Shown here: piece after piece, positions 32,515-40,966 of the stretch
Numbering within the stretch: position 1 is the stretch's first letter
Layout: the number at the start of each line of letters is the position of its first letter
Assembly (NCBI GenBank): GCA_017481495.1
Contig: JAFUPC010000016.1
Coordinates: 1-64,000 of the forward strand
Direction of reading: 5' to 3'
Length of the DNA: 64,000 bases
Origin: Clostridia bacterium
GTDB lineage: Bacteria; Bacillota; Clostridia; Oscillospirales; CAG-272
The notes under the pieces: model-generated
What the model was told of the DNA's origin: nothing
Seen by the model: only the letters and a program-made list of their open reading frames with translations
The model's database searches: none
Made by a program: the position numbers and the translations under genes

Positions 32515-34395
32515 GTGTTGCATTTACGTTTTCCACCCCAAAAAAGTACCATGAACAATCCGAATACAAAACCGGACACCGGCCGCCGGGGCGACCATAT
32601 GACACCTGAGGATTTCGGCCCGCGAGAACCGGAGATCGTCCGCATCACGCGCCATCTCCGCCGCGCATCCGCTGCCATTCTGCCTACAGCGCATACGCTT
32701 GACGGGATTCTCTCCCCGTATGAGCCGTGGTGCGGCAGCTGCGGGTTTCTTCTGTGCCTGACCTCGCTCTATATGTATGCGGAACGCGGCCGTGGTGGGC
32801 GAAATTATTATGATGACCGGACAACACTGGACGATTTCAATGACAACTTCGGGAACTCGGAAGACGATGCGACGATGGCAGACCTGAACCGGGAGCGAAT
32901 TTACAAGGTGCTTCTGACGGCATCCGGCATGGGGCTTGTCAACCACTACGACAAAAGCGGCGCACAGCATATGAACTACGAAGTGACACCGGGGTATCTC
33001 GACCGCGCGATGCGGTTTCTGGGTTACACATGGGAGGCGCTTCCGCCGGAAAACGCGGAGGAGCTGATGCTTTCCGTGCGGCTGTCCATCGGTGCTGAAA
33101 CCGGTATTCCCGTACTTGCGCAGTATAGGGACGGCTGGGCGCTGATCGTTGGATATGACACGGCGCGGAATATGTTTGTTTTGCGCAAGGGCGCACAGAA
33201 CGAGGAGCGGGAAAACGACCTGTCGGATCTTGTGCGGCTGGTCATTGTGACCGACACAAACGGCACATCCGCCGCTTCTGCCGATTGGAAATCGTTTGTC
33301 CGGGACATCATTTCCGTCATGGAAACGGATGCGCCGGGACTTGGAATGCAAGGCTACCGGAATGTCATCGCGGCTTTGCGGGACGATGCGTTTTTTGAAA
33401 ATATGACCGCCGAACAGTCGCTGAACTTTGGCAACACGCTTGTCTGGGGATGGTTTATTTCTCACAGTGAAGCAAGAGGCTTCTCCGGTCAGGGCTTTGA
33501 GTGGCGGTTTCTGAACCGATATCCGGAGGCGAACCGGCTGGCGGAATTGTGGTGTCAGTTAAGCTATTACGGCGATCAGCACCACCAGATCGGCTGGTGC
33601 GGCTACAACATTTTCACTGCTGCCGGAAACGACATTCGTCCGCGCAGTGTGCGTGAGAAGATGATCTGTGCGGTCTATCACATCATCGATAACGACCGGA
33701 TTATGTGCCGTATCTTAAAGCAGATTATCGGTCTGGATACGCCGGATGTCCTCTGTGTCGGGGATCCCGAAACCGGGGAGATCTTTGATACGCAGATCCG
33801 CGCAAGGGAGGAGGAGGTGTCTCATGACGAAATGATGGCAGGGATCCGCATCCACGGGACACGGGACATCGACCTTACAAAAGAGCTTGTACCGATCGGC
33901 GGAACAGAACCCGCATATGAGAACGGACGGCTTATGTTCACCGGAAACAACGGCATTGATGACCTCGCCGGAATGCAGCTGAAAACGCCAATCTCCGTGC
34001 CGTTCCTTGTCAGAATGCGCATGAAGACGACCCGCAACAATGTGCATATCTATTTCGGTGATGGCTGTATCACGTTCCGCAAGCACCCGCACACCTACGA
34101 CTCGCTGTATATCCGCGACAATGCCATTGGTCTGTATTACGGTTATGATCAGCGCGGAGAGGTGCCGGCAGATACATTTTTTGACCTGGAGTGGCTTGTC
34201 ACGGAAACACGGTTTGTCGTTGCGGTCGATGGAGAGGTGCGGCACTACGGCGAAAATTATCCCTATATGAAAATGCCCTCGCTTGGGACGGATGTCTTCC
34301 GCTTTGGAACGGCAGACGGCAACACGTTGACGGTGGAATCCCTTTCGGTATCGGAAGTAGGGGAAGTGGAGGAAACCGCACAAACGGAGAATTGA
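32515..34395 (+). CDS. Uncharacterised protein with C39-peptidase-like N-terminal domain
   Basis: The product has 626 residues if it starts at GTG 32515, which has AAAGGAG at the ideal 7-base distance; ATG 32551 has no site. Residues about 60-235 resemble the cysteine-peptidase C39/BtrH fold: YEPWCGSCGFLLCLTSLYMY supplies the cysteine, and DGWALIVGYDTARNMFVLR occupies the place of the catalytic-His strand. The His itself appears to be Trp, so catalysis is doubtful. The last 150 residues (VHIYFGDGCITFRKHPHTYDSLYIRDNAIGLYYGYD) look like a beta-sandwich. No signal peptide. A tiny overlapping frame (32510-32554) ends exactly at ATG 32551. Function unknown. Confidence 0.6.
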   Translation: MLHLRFPPQKSTMNNPNTKPDTGRRGDHMTPEDFGPREPEIVRITRHLRRASAAILPTAHTLDGILSPYEPWCGSCGFLLCLTSLYMYAERGRGGRNYYDDRTTLDDFNDNFGNSEDDATMADLNRERIYKVLLTASGMGLVNHYDKSGAQHMNYEVTPGYLDRAMRFLGYTWEALPPENAEELMLSVRLSIGAETGIPVLAQYRDGWALIVGYDTARNMFVLRKGAQNEERENDLSDLVRLVIVTDTNGTSAASADWKSFVRDIISVMETDAPGLGMQGYRNVIAALRDDAFFENMTAEQSLNFGNTLVWGWFISHSEARGFSGQGFEWRFLNRYPEANRLAELWCQLSYYGDQHHQIGWCGYNIFTAAGNDIRPRSVREKMICAVYHIIDNDRIMCRILKQIIGLDTPDVLCVGDPETGEIFDTQIRAREEEVSHDEMMAGIRIHGTRDIDLTKELVPIGGTEPAYENGRLMFTGNNGIDDLAGMQLKTPISVPFLVRMRMKTTRNNVHIYFGDGCITFRKHPHTYDSLYIRDNAIGLYYGYDQRGEVPADTFFDLEWLVTETRFVVAVDGEVRHYGENYPYMKMPSLGTDVFRFGTADGNTLTVESLSVSEVGEVEETAQTEN

Positions 34396-34397
34396 TC

Positions 34398-35561
34398 ATG
34401 AATTTCGATAAAGAACAAAAACGATTTCCGACCATGCAGCACAAAGACATTTATATGACTGCGCTTCGTGCAAGACCGCCGGAGATCACAACAGCGGAAT
34501 TGGAGAAGACGGATCCCGTCATGGCGGAAAGTGCGCGGCAGTATTATGCGTTCTATATGGACCTGCTTGGTGCCATGTATGAGGAGCCGGAGGCATTCGG
34601 CTTTCATCCCGGTGCATGGGAGGAATACGCGGCAGGAAGGAAATATACGCGCTGTCTGCGGGAAAATTTCACCCGGACGAAGATCATGTCCGACCGCTCG
34701 GGTGCGGAGCTGAACTATTATCTGTCGTTTCTGAACAATCTTGCGAGTCGCGCAAAGCCGGTGTCGGAGGGATGCGTTCTGTCGGCAGAGGATTTTGCGT
34801 ATGTGACAGGATATTCTTTTCTGCCCACCCGTGCGCGGGAATTTCCCGTTCCGACGGAAACGGTATTGACCATGCTCGCGCGGCAGGGATTGGAATTTTA
34901 CGAAAATCCGGACGGCGGCCGCATGGTGGTCTGTCATAAATATCCGGAGATGTTTCGCGCGATGATCGCTCTGCAGCGAGCAGTGGACGATTCGATTGCA
35001 CATCCGAAGTCCCCGAAGCTGAAATATTTCTTTGCCGAAAACGGCTGTTACCTCGATTTTCGACAGATCACGGGTAATTATGCGCCGGTCTATGAGGATA
35101 CCGCGCGGATTTTGCCTGAGGAAATGCGGGCGCGGATGGATACGCTCCGCGCATGGGCAAAGGCGTATAAATTAAAGGAACAGGTGATGCACTACGGTCT
35201 TGGTTATTACCACAAATCCGAGCGGATTATCCAGGTCTGGTGCGACTGGTATTCCGAGCCGCGCGGACATCAGAAGGACTGGCGGCGGAGTCTGCATTTC
35301 GGAATTTCCGGCTCATGGGATACGGTGTATACGGATGCCGTGCTTGCCCTGGGGGACGAATTCAAGTGGTATTTTATGCGGCATCTCAATTACTGCAGCG
35401 GATGTACACCGGAACATCTGACACGACCGTGGGTCGTCAGGGTCTTTGACCAGCCTGTCCGCATCTGCGGGGTACCGGGTGGTGTATTTGAGAATCCGAC
35501 GGAAGCGGATATGCCGTATGTGAAGGCGTATCTGGATCTGAAAATGCAGAAAGGACTGTAA
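34398..35561 (+). CDS. Uncharacterised protein
   Basis: The product has 387 residues; GGAG lies 8 bases before the ATG, two bases after the preceding stop, so it is cotranscribed with the C39-like gene. It is mostly helical in its first half, then aromatic-rich: YYHKSERIIQVWCDWYSEPRGHQKDWRRSLHFGISGSWD and HLNYCSGCTPEHLTRPW. A CSGC pair near residue 333 might bind metal. There is no signal peptide or membrane span. I recognise no family. The neighbouring AraC-type regulator and its partner suggest a small regulated module of unknown purpose. Confidence 0.65.
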   Translation: MNFDKEQKRFPTMQHKDIYMTALRARPPEITTAELEKTDPVMAESARQYYAFYMDLLGAMYEEPEAFGFHPGAWEEYAAGRKYTRCLRENFTRTKIMSDRSGAELNYYLSFLNNLASRAKPVSEGCVLSAEDFAYVTGYSFLPTRAREFPVPTETVLTMLARQGLEFYENPDGGRMVVCHKYPEMFRAMIALQRAVDDSIAHPKSPKLKYFFAENGCYLDFRQITGNYAPVYEDTARILPEEMRARMDTLRAWAKAYKLKEQVMHYGLGYYHKSERIIQVWCDWYSEPRGHQKDWRRSLHFGISGSWDTVYTDAVLALGDEFKWYFMRHLNYCSGCTPEHLTRPWVVRVFDQPVRICGVPGGVFENPTEADMPYVKAYLDLKMQKGL

Positions 35562-35565
35562 CAGC

Positions 35566-35721
35566 ATGAAAATCCTTCTTTTTCTCTGCGGCCTCAACGG
35601 TATCGGAAAAACGACGGTCAGCAATGCTTTGCTCGCCCGACCTTTGATACAGTCATACGGAGCTGCAGTTTTCATGGGCGGCAGAGGTTTTGCGTGCGGC
35701 AGGAGATTCTGCATGAAATAA
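35566..35721 (+). pseudogene. N-terminal remnant of a P-loop kinase-like gene
   Basis: An ATG four bases after the previous stop opens a 51-codon frame beginning MKILLFLCGLNGIGKTTVSN. The Walker A motif GLNGIGKT at residues 9-16 is typical of small-molecule kinases or zeta-toxin-like P-loop proteins, which are at least 150 residues. The frame degenerates after about residue 25 and stops. I infer a truncated gene. A purine-rich AAAGGA lies about 12 bases upstream. Confidence 0.45.
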
Positions 35722-35849
35722 ATGTGTTGCGAGGAGGTTTGCCGGGGATATTTTTCCGGCTTGATGGGCACATGGGTACGGGAAATTCGCATAATGCGCT
35801 TATTTTGAAAAAGAATGCGGATTTTTTCCGGAAATTTTCGCCGAACCAC

Positions 35850-35878
35850 TTGACAAACCGGCAAAAAAAAGGTATCAT
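35850..35878 (+). promoter_or_regulatory. Promoter of the EamA-type transporter
   Basis: TTGACA (35850-35855) and TATCAT (35873-35878) with a 17-base spacer. Confidence 0.75.
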
Positions 35879-35947
35879 ATAACATACGGTATTTTGTTCT
35901 GCATTGACCGATTTTTTATACACCCGAAAGGATTCCAAACTGATACC

Positions 35948-36862
35948 ATGAATGCATCCGGTTCTGTACTCGCCGTTCCGTTTCTATTACTGGCGATTCT
36001 GATGAGCGGCGTTTATTCCGTGGGGCTGAAGCCCGCGAACAGCCGCTGTAAGTCTCTTGCCGAGCTTGAGCTGTTCAACGGCTGTTTTTCCGCATCGGCG
36101 ATGGTCGGCGCGCTGATCTCCGCAGTGCTTTCCGCAGGAACGCTGTATATTCCCGTGTCGGGACTGTTGTGCGCGGCGATTTTCGGCTGTTTTTTCTCCA
36201 TCTGCGTCTTTACGAACCTGAAAGCCCTGGAGGACGGTCCTCTGTCGCTGACGACGCTGATCGTCAATTTCTCGCTTGTGTTCCCGCTCATTTACTCGTT
36301 CTGTTTTTTAAGTGAGCCGATCACCCCCCTGCGCGTTGCCGGGATCGTGATGCTCGTCATTTGTATGCTTCTGTTTACGAATCCCAAAGTAACGGGCGAG
36401 AAGAAGATCTCCGTCAAGTGGATCCTGCTTGCCGTCACGTCGATGCTGTGCAACGGTCTTCTGTCCGTCATCTCGAAGATCTACGCGATGGCGTCCGACA
36501 ATGCGTATGCATCGCAGTATCTGGCGTACTGCTATCTGTTTGCGACCGTGACCTCGCTTGTGCTGTTTGCCGTTCTCCGCGCAAAGCAACCCAAAACGGA
36601 ACGCATTCAGCCGAAAGCGTTCTTTACGCCTGTTATGATCGCGCTCATCGTTCTCATCGGACTTGCGAATTTCGGACTGAATCTGATGGTCGTCCTGCTC
36701 GCAACGATGATGGACGGCGCCATCGTCTATCCCGCAGTCCAGGGCGGCGGCCCGATGATCGCCGTGCTCGGTTCCCGCATTTTCTTCGGGGAACAGATCT
36801 CCTGGAAAAAGTGGACGGCGATTTTATTGGGCGTGGCGGCGATTGTGATGTTGAATCTGTAA
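35948..36862 (+). CDS. EamA-like drug/metabolite transporter
   Basis: The protein has 304 residues and ten hydrophobic segments in two five-helix halves, the DMT superfamily plan. It begins AVPFLLLAILMSGVYSVGLKPANSR. The second half ends DGAIVYPAVQGGGPMIAVLGSRIFFGEQISWKKWTAILLGVAAIVMLNL, the characteristic EamA close. It probably exports or imports small metabolites; the substrate is unknown. The nearest purine-rich site (AAAGGA) is 16 bases before ATG 35948, longer than usual, so the start is less certain than the product. Confidence 0.82.
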   Translation: MNASGSVLAVPFLLLAILMSGVYSVGLKPANSRCKSLAELELFNGCFSASAMVGALISAVLSAGTLYIPVSGLLCAAIFGCFFSICVFTNLKALEDGPLSLTTLIVNFSLVFPLIYSFCFLSEPITPLRVAGIVMLVICMLLFTNPKVTGEKKISVKWILLAVTSMLCNGLLSVISKIYAMASDNAYASQYLAYCYLFATVTSLVLFAVLRAKQPKTERIQPKAFFTPVMIALIVLIGLANFGLNLMVVLLATMMDGAIVYPAVQGGGPMIAVLGSRIFFGEQISWKKWTAILLGVAAIVMLNL

Positions 36863-37030
36863 AGGATTTTACTTTTTTCAAAGAATCGGCAGATCATTTT
36901 GCGAGCGTCTGTTTGAATAAACATCAATAACATTATATTTGTTCGATAACCCCATTTTGACCGAGATGATACTTATCAAGTATACACTGTTCCAATGGAT
37001 GGTGACAGGTTATTGAACATATCTGTTGAC
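36863..37030. other. Intergenic region with long imperfect inverted repeat
   Basis: No gene. TGTTCGATAACC (about 36941-36952) and GGTTATTGAACA (about 37007-37018) form 12-base arms with one mismatch, about 55 bases apart, and the arms continue with weaker similarity. It could be a structured RNA at the end of the transporter transcript or a remnant of a small mobile element. Confidence 0.4.
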
Positions 37031-37068
37031 CGGGGCACGGCACGAAAATGCGGCGCCCCGCCTTTTTT
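37031..37068 (+). terminator. Terminator before the pseudouridine synthase gene
   Basis: CGGGGC and GCCCCG close an 18-base inner region; a six-base T run follows two bases later (37063-37068). Confidence 0.7.
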
Positions 37069-37101
37069 GAAAAGCCCCGCTCTTTTTTTAAAACCAATCC
37101 C

Positions 37102-37130
37102 TTGACAGCCGTGTCCGGTTGTGTTATAAT
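37102..37130 (+). promoter_or_regulatory. Promoter of the RluA-family gene
   Basis: Perfect TTGACA (37102-37107) and TATAAT (37125-37130) with a 17-base spacer. Confidence 0.85.
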
Positions 37131-37168
37131 AGAGAAAGAAATCAAAAGTACAAAGGAGCAGTTTCATT

Positions 37169-38146
37169 TTGCGCACCTTAACCATCGGAAAAAACGACGC
37201 GGGACAGCGGCTGGACAAGTTTCTGTCGAAGAATTTCAAGACCATGCCGCCGGCACTCATGTACAAATATATCCGCCTGAAAAAAATCAAAGTCAACCGC
37301 AAACGTGCCGAGCAGAAGACTGTTCTGTGCGAGGGTGACACGGTGGAGCTGTTCATCAAAGAGGAATTCTTTGAAGCCGTCACGCCGGACAACGCCTATC
37401 GCCGCATCACGCCGAAGCTTACCATTGTCTACGAGGATGAAAATCTCATTCTCTGCGACAAAAAGCCGGGTCTCATCGTCCACGCGGACGACGGCGAGGA
37501 TGTGGATACGCTCATCAACCACATCAAGGCGTATCTGTGGCAGAAAGGCGAATACCGTCCCGAGGAAGAGCACGCATTTGCGCCTGCGCTCTGCAACCGC
37601 ATCGACCGCAACACCGGCGGCATCGTCATCGCGGCGAAAAGCGCGGAAGCTTTGCGTGTCATCAACGAAAAGATCCGCGCGGGAGAAATCGACAAGCGGT
37701 ATCTCTGTGCCGCGCACGGGATCTTTGACAAAAAACAGGGGATTCTACGCGGTTATCTCAAAAAGGACAGTGCAACGAACACGGTCTCCGTCTTTGAAAA
37801 GAAAACGACAAACAGTCGGGATGTCAAGGAGATCGTCACGGAATACACGGTGCTTGCGGAAAATCCGGCGGCTGACCTGTCGCTGTGTGAGGTGCATCTT
37901 GTCACCGGGCGCACGCACCAGATCCGCGCGCATCTCGCTTCCATCGGGCACCCCTTACTTGGCGACGGCAAATACGGCATCAACCGTGACGACCGTCACG
38001 GCGGCTACAAATATCAGGCGCTCTATTCGTACAAACTGACTTTTGCGTTCCGGACACCGTCCTCCCTTGATTACCTCGCCGGGAAAACGGTGGAAGCTGA
38101 CCGGGGGCATATCTGGTTTCTGCGGGAATTTCCGGGGGCAGAATGA
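37169..38146 (+). CDS. RluA/RluD-family RNA pseudouridine synthase
   Basis: The protein has 325 residues from a TTG start, with AAAGGAG 10 bases upstream and no better alternative. Residues about 1-70 form an S4-like RNA-binding domain (AGQRLDKFLSKNF...MYKYIRLKKIKVNRKRA). The catalytic domain has NRIDRNTGGIVIAAKS near residue 147, with the invariant Asp of the RLD-type motif, and the later GRTHQIRAHLASIGHPLLGD. It isomerises uridines in 23S rRNA or tRNA. The exact site cannot be assigned. It is monocistronic, on a consensus promoter. Confidence 0.92.
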   Translation: MRTLTIGKNDAGQRLDKFLSKNFKTMPPALMYKYIRLKKIKVNRKRAEQKTVLCEGDTVELFIKEEFFEAVTPDNAYRRITPKLTIVYEDENLILCDKKPGLIVHADDGEDVDTLINHIKAYLWQKGEYRPEEEHAFAPALCNRIDRNTGGIVIAAKSAEALRVINEKIRAGEIDKRYLCAAHGIFDKKQGILRGYLKKDSATNTVSVFEKKTTNSRDVKEIVTEYTVLAENPAADLSLCEVHLVTGRTHQIRAHLASIGHPLLGDGKYGINRDDRHGGYKYQALYSYKLTFAFRTPSSLDYLAGKTVEADRGHIWFLREFPGAE

Positions 38147-38189
38147 CGGTTTTTGTACAGGTTTACGAAAAGAAATTTCGCAAAACCTA

Positions 38190-38218
38190 TTGCAATTTCC
38201 GAAAAAATATGGTATAAT
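38190..38218 (+). promoter_or_regulatory. Promoter of rpmB
   Basis: TTGCAA (38190-38195) and TATAAT (38213-38218), 17-base spacer, with TGG directly before the -10. Confidence 0.75.
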
Positions 38219-38304
38219 ATTTAATGTGTCATGAATGGATACGAATCTTCCACTGTTCGTAATGAATTCGACGATATACAAAAATCACAGGAGGTGTCAG
38301 TCAC

Positions 38305-38493
38305 ATGGCAAAGTGCAGTGTATGCGGTAAGGGCGTTGCGTTCGGCCGCACGGTTTCTCACTCGAACCGCAAGGAAAACAGAACCTTCAAGCCCAACATC
38401 AGACGAGTCAAGGCTGTCGTCAGCGGTACACCCAAGACGGTGTATGTCTGCTCCCGTTGCCTTCGTTCCGGTAAGGTCGAACGCGCAAACTAA
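38305..38493 (+). CDS. rpmB: 50S ribosomal protein L28
   Basis: The protein has 62 basic residues: MAKCSVCGKG at the start and VYVCSRCLRSGKV near the end. The four cysteines mark the zinc-binding (C+) form. AGGAGGT lies 9 bases before the ATG. It is a component of the large ribosomal subunit. Its TAA stop is the loop of the first mini-hairpin of the array that follows. Confidence 0.97.
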   Translation: MAKCSVCGKGVAFGRTVSHSNRKENRTFKPNIRRVKAVVSGTPKTVYVCSRCLRSGKVERAN

Positions 38494-38613
38494 GTTTGCC
38501 TGCGAACTAAGTTCGCTCACATGAATCTAAGATTCATGCCAACCGCTGATGGAGAATCAGCACACCGGTAATAAAAGGCACGCTGATGGTATCAGCACGC
38601 TGGTGATACCGGC
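38485..38613 (+). repeat. Array of six mini-hairpins after rpmB
   Basis: In 129 bases: GCAAAC-TAA-GTTTGC (38485-38499), GCGAAC-TAA-GTTCGC (38502-38516), CATGAATC-TAA-GATTCATG (38520-38538), GCTGAT-GGAGA-ATCAGC (38545-38561), GCTGAT-GGT-ATCAGC (38582-38596) and GCTGGT-GAT-ACCGGC (38599-38613, one G-T pair). Loops are 3 bases except one; the first three share the loop TAA. No strong T run follows, so this is not an ordinary terminator. A weak A7/T7 dyad lies near 38625-38645; no gene occupies 38494-38807. Confidence 0.75.
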
Positions 38614-38737
38614 ACAAACAAAGAAAAAAATAACGCGTTTTTTTCCCTATTGCAATAGCGGATATCTCCCTTTCCGCCGGATTTCCGGTCGGATTGCGGA
38701 GATTTTTGCTTTTTCTGCACTTTTTCCCCGTAAGGGA

Positions 38738-38766
38738 TTGATTTTCACCGGGAAATGTGGTACAAT
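38738..38766 (+). promoter_or_regulatory. Promoter of the DivIVA-like gene
   Basis: TTGATT (38738-38743) and TACAAT (38761-38766), 17-base spacer. Confidence 0.65.
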
Positions 38767-38807
38767 GTTTACAGTATATTTTTTGAAAACAGGAAAGGAC
38801 GGACGGT

Positions 38808-39887
38808 ATGAACAGCGAAGTGAAATTCCGCTCGACTCTCGGCGGCGGATACAAAAAGGAAGACGTCAACGAATACATCACCTCCATGCAGGCGCAGTTT
38901 ACCAGCATTGAAGATACTCTGAAAAATACCATCAACCATCAGAAAGAGGAACTGGATTCCATACGGGCAGCGATTGAAGAAAACGATTCTCTGAAACAGC
39001 AGCTGGACACACAGCGTGCCATGCTTGACAATACCGTCGCGGAACTGGCATCGTGCAGGGAAGCACTGAATGCTGAGCAGACGGCGCACGCGGATGCGGA
39101 GAAGCGCGTTGCGGAAGCGGAAGCGCGTGTTTCAGCGGCGGATATCCGAGCGGCGGCAATGGAAGCCAAAGTATCCGAAGCAGAAACCAGAGTTTCCGAA
39201 GCGGAATCGCAGATGCAGGCACTGACACAGGAGCTTGACGACCTGCGCGCCCGCTGTGCCGCGATTGATGACGAAAACACCGCACTCACGGCGCAGCTTC
39301 AGGCGCTGAAAACGGATGCGGAGCTTGCAAAAGCGGATGATATCCGGACATTGGATGTGACCACAAGTGAAAATGGGGAAACGGTTCCCAAGGCGGAAAC
39401 GGAGAATCCCGCAGAAACTCCCGTAGCTGTGCCGGAGGTGCAGACGGTTACGGTCTATCCGGACGACTACGAAGCGCTGAAACTGAAAGCGGAGCAGTAT
39501 GACCGGATGTCCGCGCACGTCGGGGCGATCATGCTGAAAGCGAACGCGAACGCCGAAGAGCTGGTACAGAAAGCGCGCCGGGAAGCGGAAACGATGCTGT
39601 CCGGGGTCAATGCGGAGTTGTCTGCAACGCGCACGAAAGCGCAGTCAGATGCTGACACGCTCATCGACGGCATCCATGACCGTGTGGTCGACATCAACGC
39701 GACCTGCCATGAGGATATTCTTGTCGACCTGGAAGAGATCCGCGGCGCACTCGTCTCCATGATGGATGCGGTGCAGGCGAAATACGCCGAGATCGACAAA
39801 AAGATCGTCTATGCAAAGGACGAAATGGATGCGGCGGCAAAGGAGATCATCAACCGTGCGACCGCACAGCGTGTTCTGAAAAAATAA
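38808..39887 (+). CDS. DivIVA-like coiled-coil protein
   Basis: The protein has 359 residues. The N-terminus, KFRSTLGGGYKKEDVNEYITSMQAQF, matches the DivIVA/GpsB membrane-curvature domain (the GGYKKEDVN core). A long, highly charged coiled coil with alanine-rich heptads follows to about residue 170, then a Pro/Thr/Val linker (about 185-220) and a second coiled coil to the end. It would organise poles or septa in cell division, or act as a cytoskeletal scaffold. Monocistronic; the following oxidoreductase starts 33 bases later. Confidence 0.75.
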   Translation: MNSEVKFRSTLGGGYKKEDVNEYITSMQAQFTSIEDTLKNTINHQKEELDSIRAAIEENDSLKQQLDTQRAMLDNTVAELASCREALNAEQTAHADAEKRVAEAEARVSAADIRAAAMEAKVSEAETRVSEAESQMQALTQELDDLRARCAAIDDENTALTAQLQALKTDAELAKADDIRTLDVTTSENGETVPKAETENPAETPVAVPEVQTVTVYPDDYEALKLKAEQYDRMSAHVGAIMLKANANAEELVQKARREAETMLSGVNAELSATRTKAQSDADTLIDGIHDRVVDINATCHEDILVDLEEIRGALVSMMDAVQAKYAEIDKKIVYAKDEMDAAAKEIINRATAQRVLKK

Positions 39888-39920
39888 ATGCTTCTTTCAA
39901 CGAAAGGATTTTATCATACC

Positions 39921-40958
39921 ATGAAAAACGGAAAAATAGGATATGCCGTTGTCGGCCTGGGCATTGGCAAAGCGCACGTCGATGCGGCAATCAAAAACCC
40001 GAAATGCGACCTCATCGCTGTCTGCGACCTGATTGAAGAAAAGATGGCAAAGGTCGTCGAAAAGAGTCCCGAAACCCTGACCTACACGGATTTTGACGAA
40101 ATGCTCAAAAATCCGGACATCGACATCGTTTCCATCTGCGTACCGAGCGGTATGCACGCGGACTTCTCCGTCCGTGCGCTGGAAGCCGGCAAGCACATTC
40201 TCTGCGAAAAGCCGATCGAGCTGACCGTGGAACGCGCCATGCCCATTGAGGAGGCGCGTATCCGCACGGGCAAGAAAGCCGGCATCATCTTCCAGAACCG
40301 CAACAATGCGTGTATGCGCCCGATGAAGGAAGCCATTGACTCCGGACGACTCGGAAAGGTCTTCTGCGGCACGTTTGCGGTCAAGTGGTACCGCGACGAC
40401 AATTATTATGTCGGCTGGCACGGCACCTGGGACATGGACGGCGGCGGTTCTCTCATCAACCAGTCTGTTCACACGGTGGACCTCATGCAGTGGCTGCTCG
40501 GCGACGTCGAAAGCGTGACCTCCGAAATGCGCATTGTCGATCACGACATTGAAACCGAAGACTTCACCGCTTCGCTCATCAAGTTCAAGAGCGGCGCCGT
40601 TGCGACGTTCGTTTCCACGACCTGCGCGTATCCGGGCATCTGCACGGCGATTCAGGTCTACGGCACCGGCGGTTCCATTGAAGCGGACGGCGACTCCCTG
40701 ACCGCATGGAAGATGCGCGATGCCGATGACGACGAGGAAGAGGATATGCTCGAACGCTACGGGCAGGGCAACCGCATGGCGGCGGTTCTCGACCCCACGC
40801 TCGTTGCAGGACATCAGTCGATGGTCGATGACATCATTGATGCGGTGCTTGAAGATCGCGACCCGCAGATCATGCCGATGGAAGCCATCAAGGCGGTGCG
40901 CATCATCAATGCCGTTTACGAGTCGGCGAAGACCGGAAAAACGATTTATTTTGACTGA
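39921..40958 (+). CDS. Gfo/Idh/MocA-family oxidoreductase
   Basis: The protein has 345 residues. The N-terminal Rossmann domain (AVVGLGIGKAHVDAAIKNPKCDLIAVCD) binds NAD(P). The family signature ICVPSGMHADFSVRALEAGKHILCEKPIE contains the catalytic EKP lysine near residue 95, and GGSLINQSVHTVDLMQWLLGDV supplies the second conserved histidine region. It oxidises or epimerises a sugar or inositol-like substrate in the cytoplasm. ATG 39921 has AAAGGA about 13 bases upstream. It forms a pair with the sialidase-fold gene 8 bases downstream. Confidence 0.9.
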   Translation: MKNGKIGYAVVGLGIGKAHVDAAIKNPKCDLIAVCDLIEEKMAKVVEKSPETLTYTDFDEMLKNPDIDIVSICVPSGMHADFSVRALEAGKHILCEKPIELTVERAMPIEEARIRTGKKAGIIFQNRNNACMRPMKEAIDSGRLGKVFCGTFAVKWYRDDNYYVGWHGTWDMDGGGSLINQSVHTVDLMQWLLGDVESVTSEMRIVDHDIETEDFTASLIKFKSGAVATFVSTTCAYPGICTAIQVYGTGGSIEADGDSLTAWKMRDADDDEEEDMLERYGQGNRMAAVLDPTLVAGHQSMVDDIIDAVLEDRDPQIMPMEAIKAVRIINAVYESAKTGKTIYFD

Positions 40959-40966
40959 GTGCTGAT

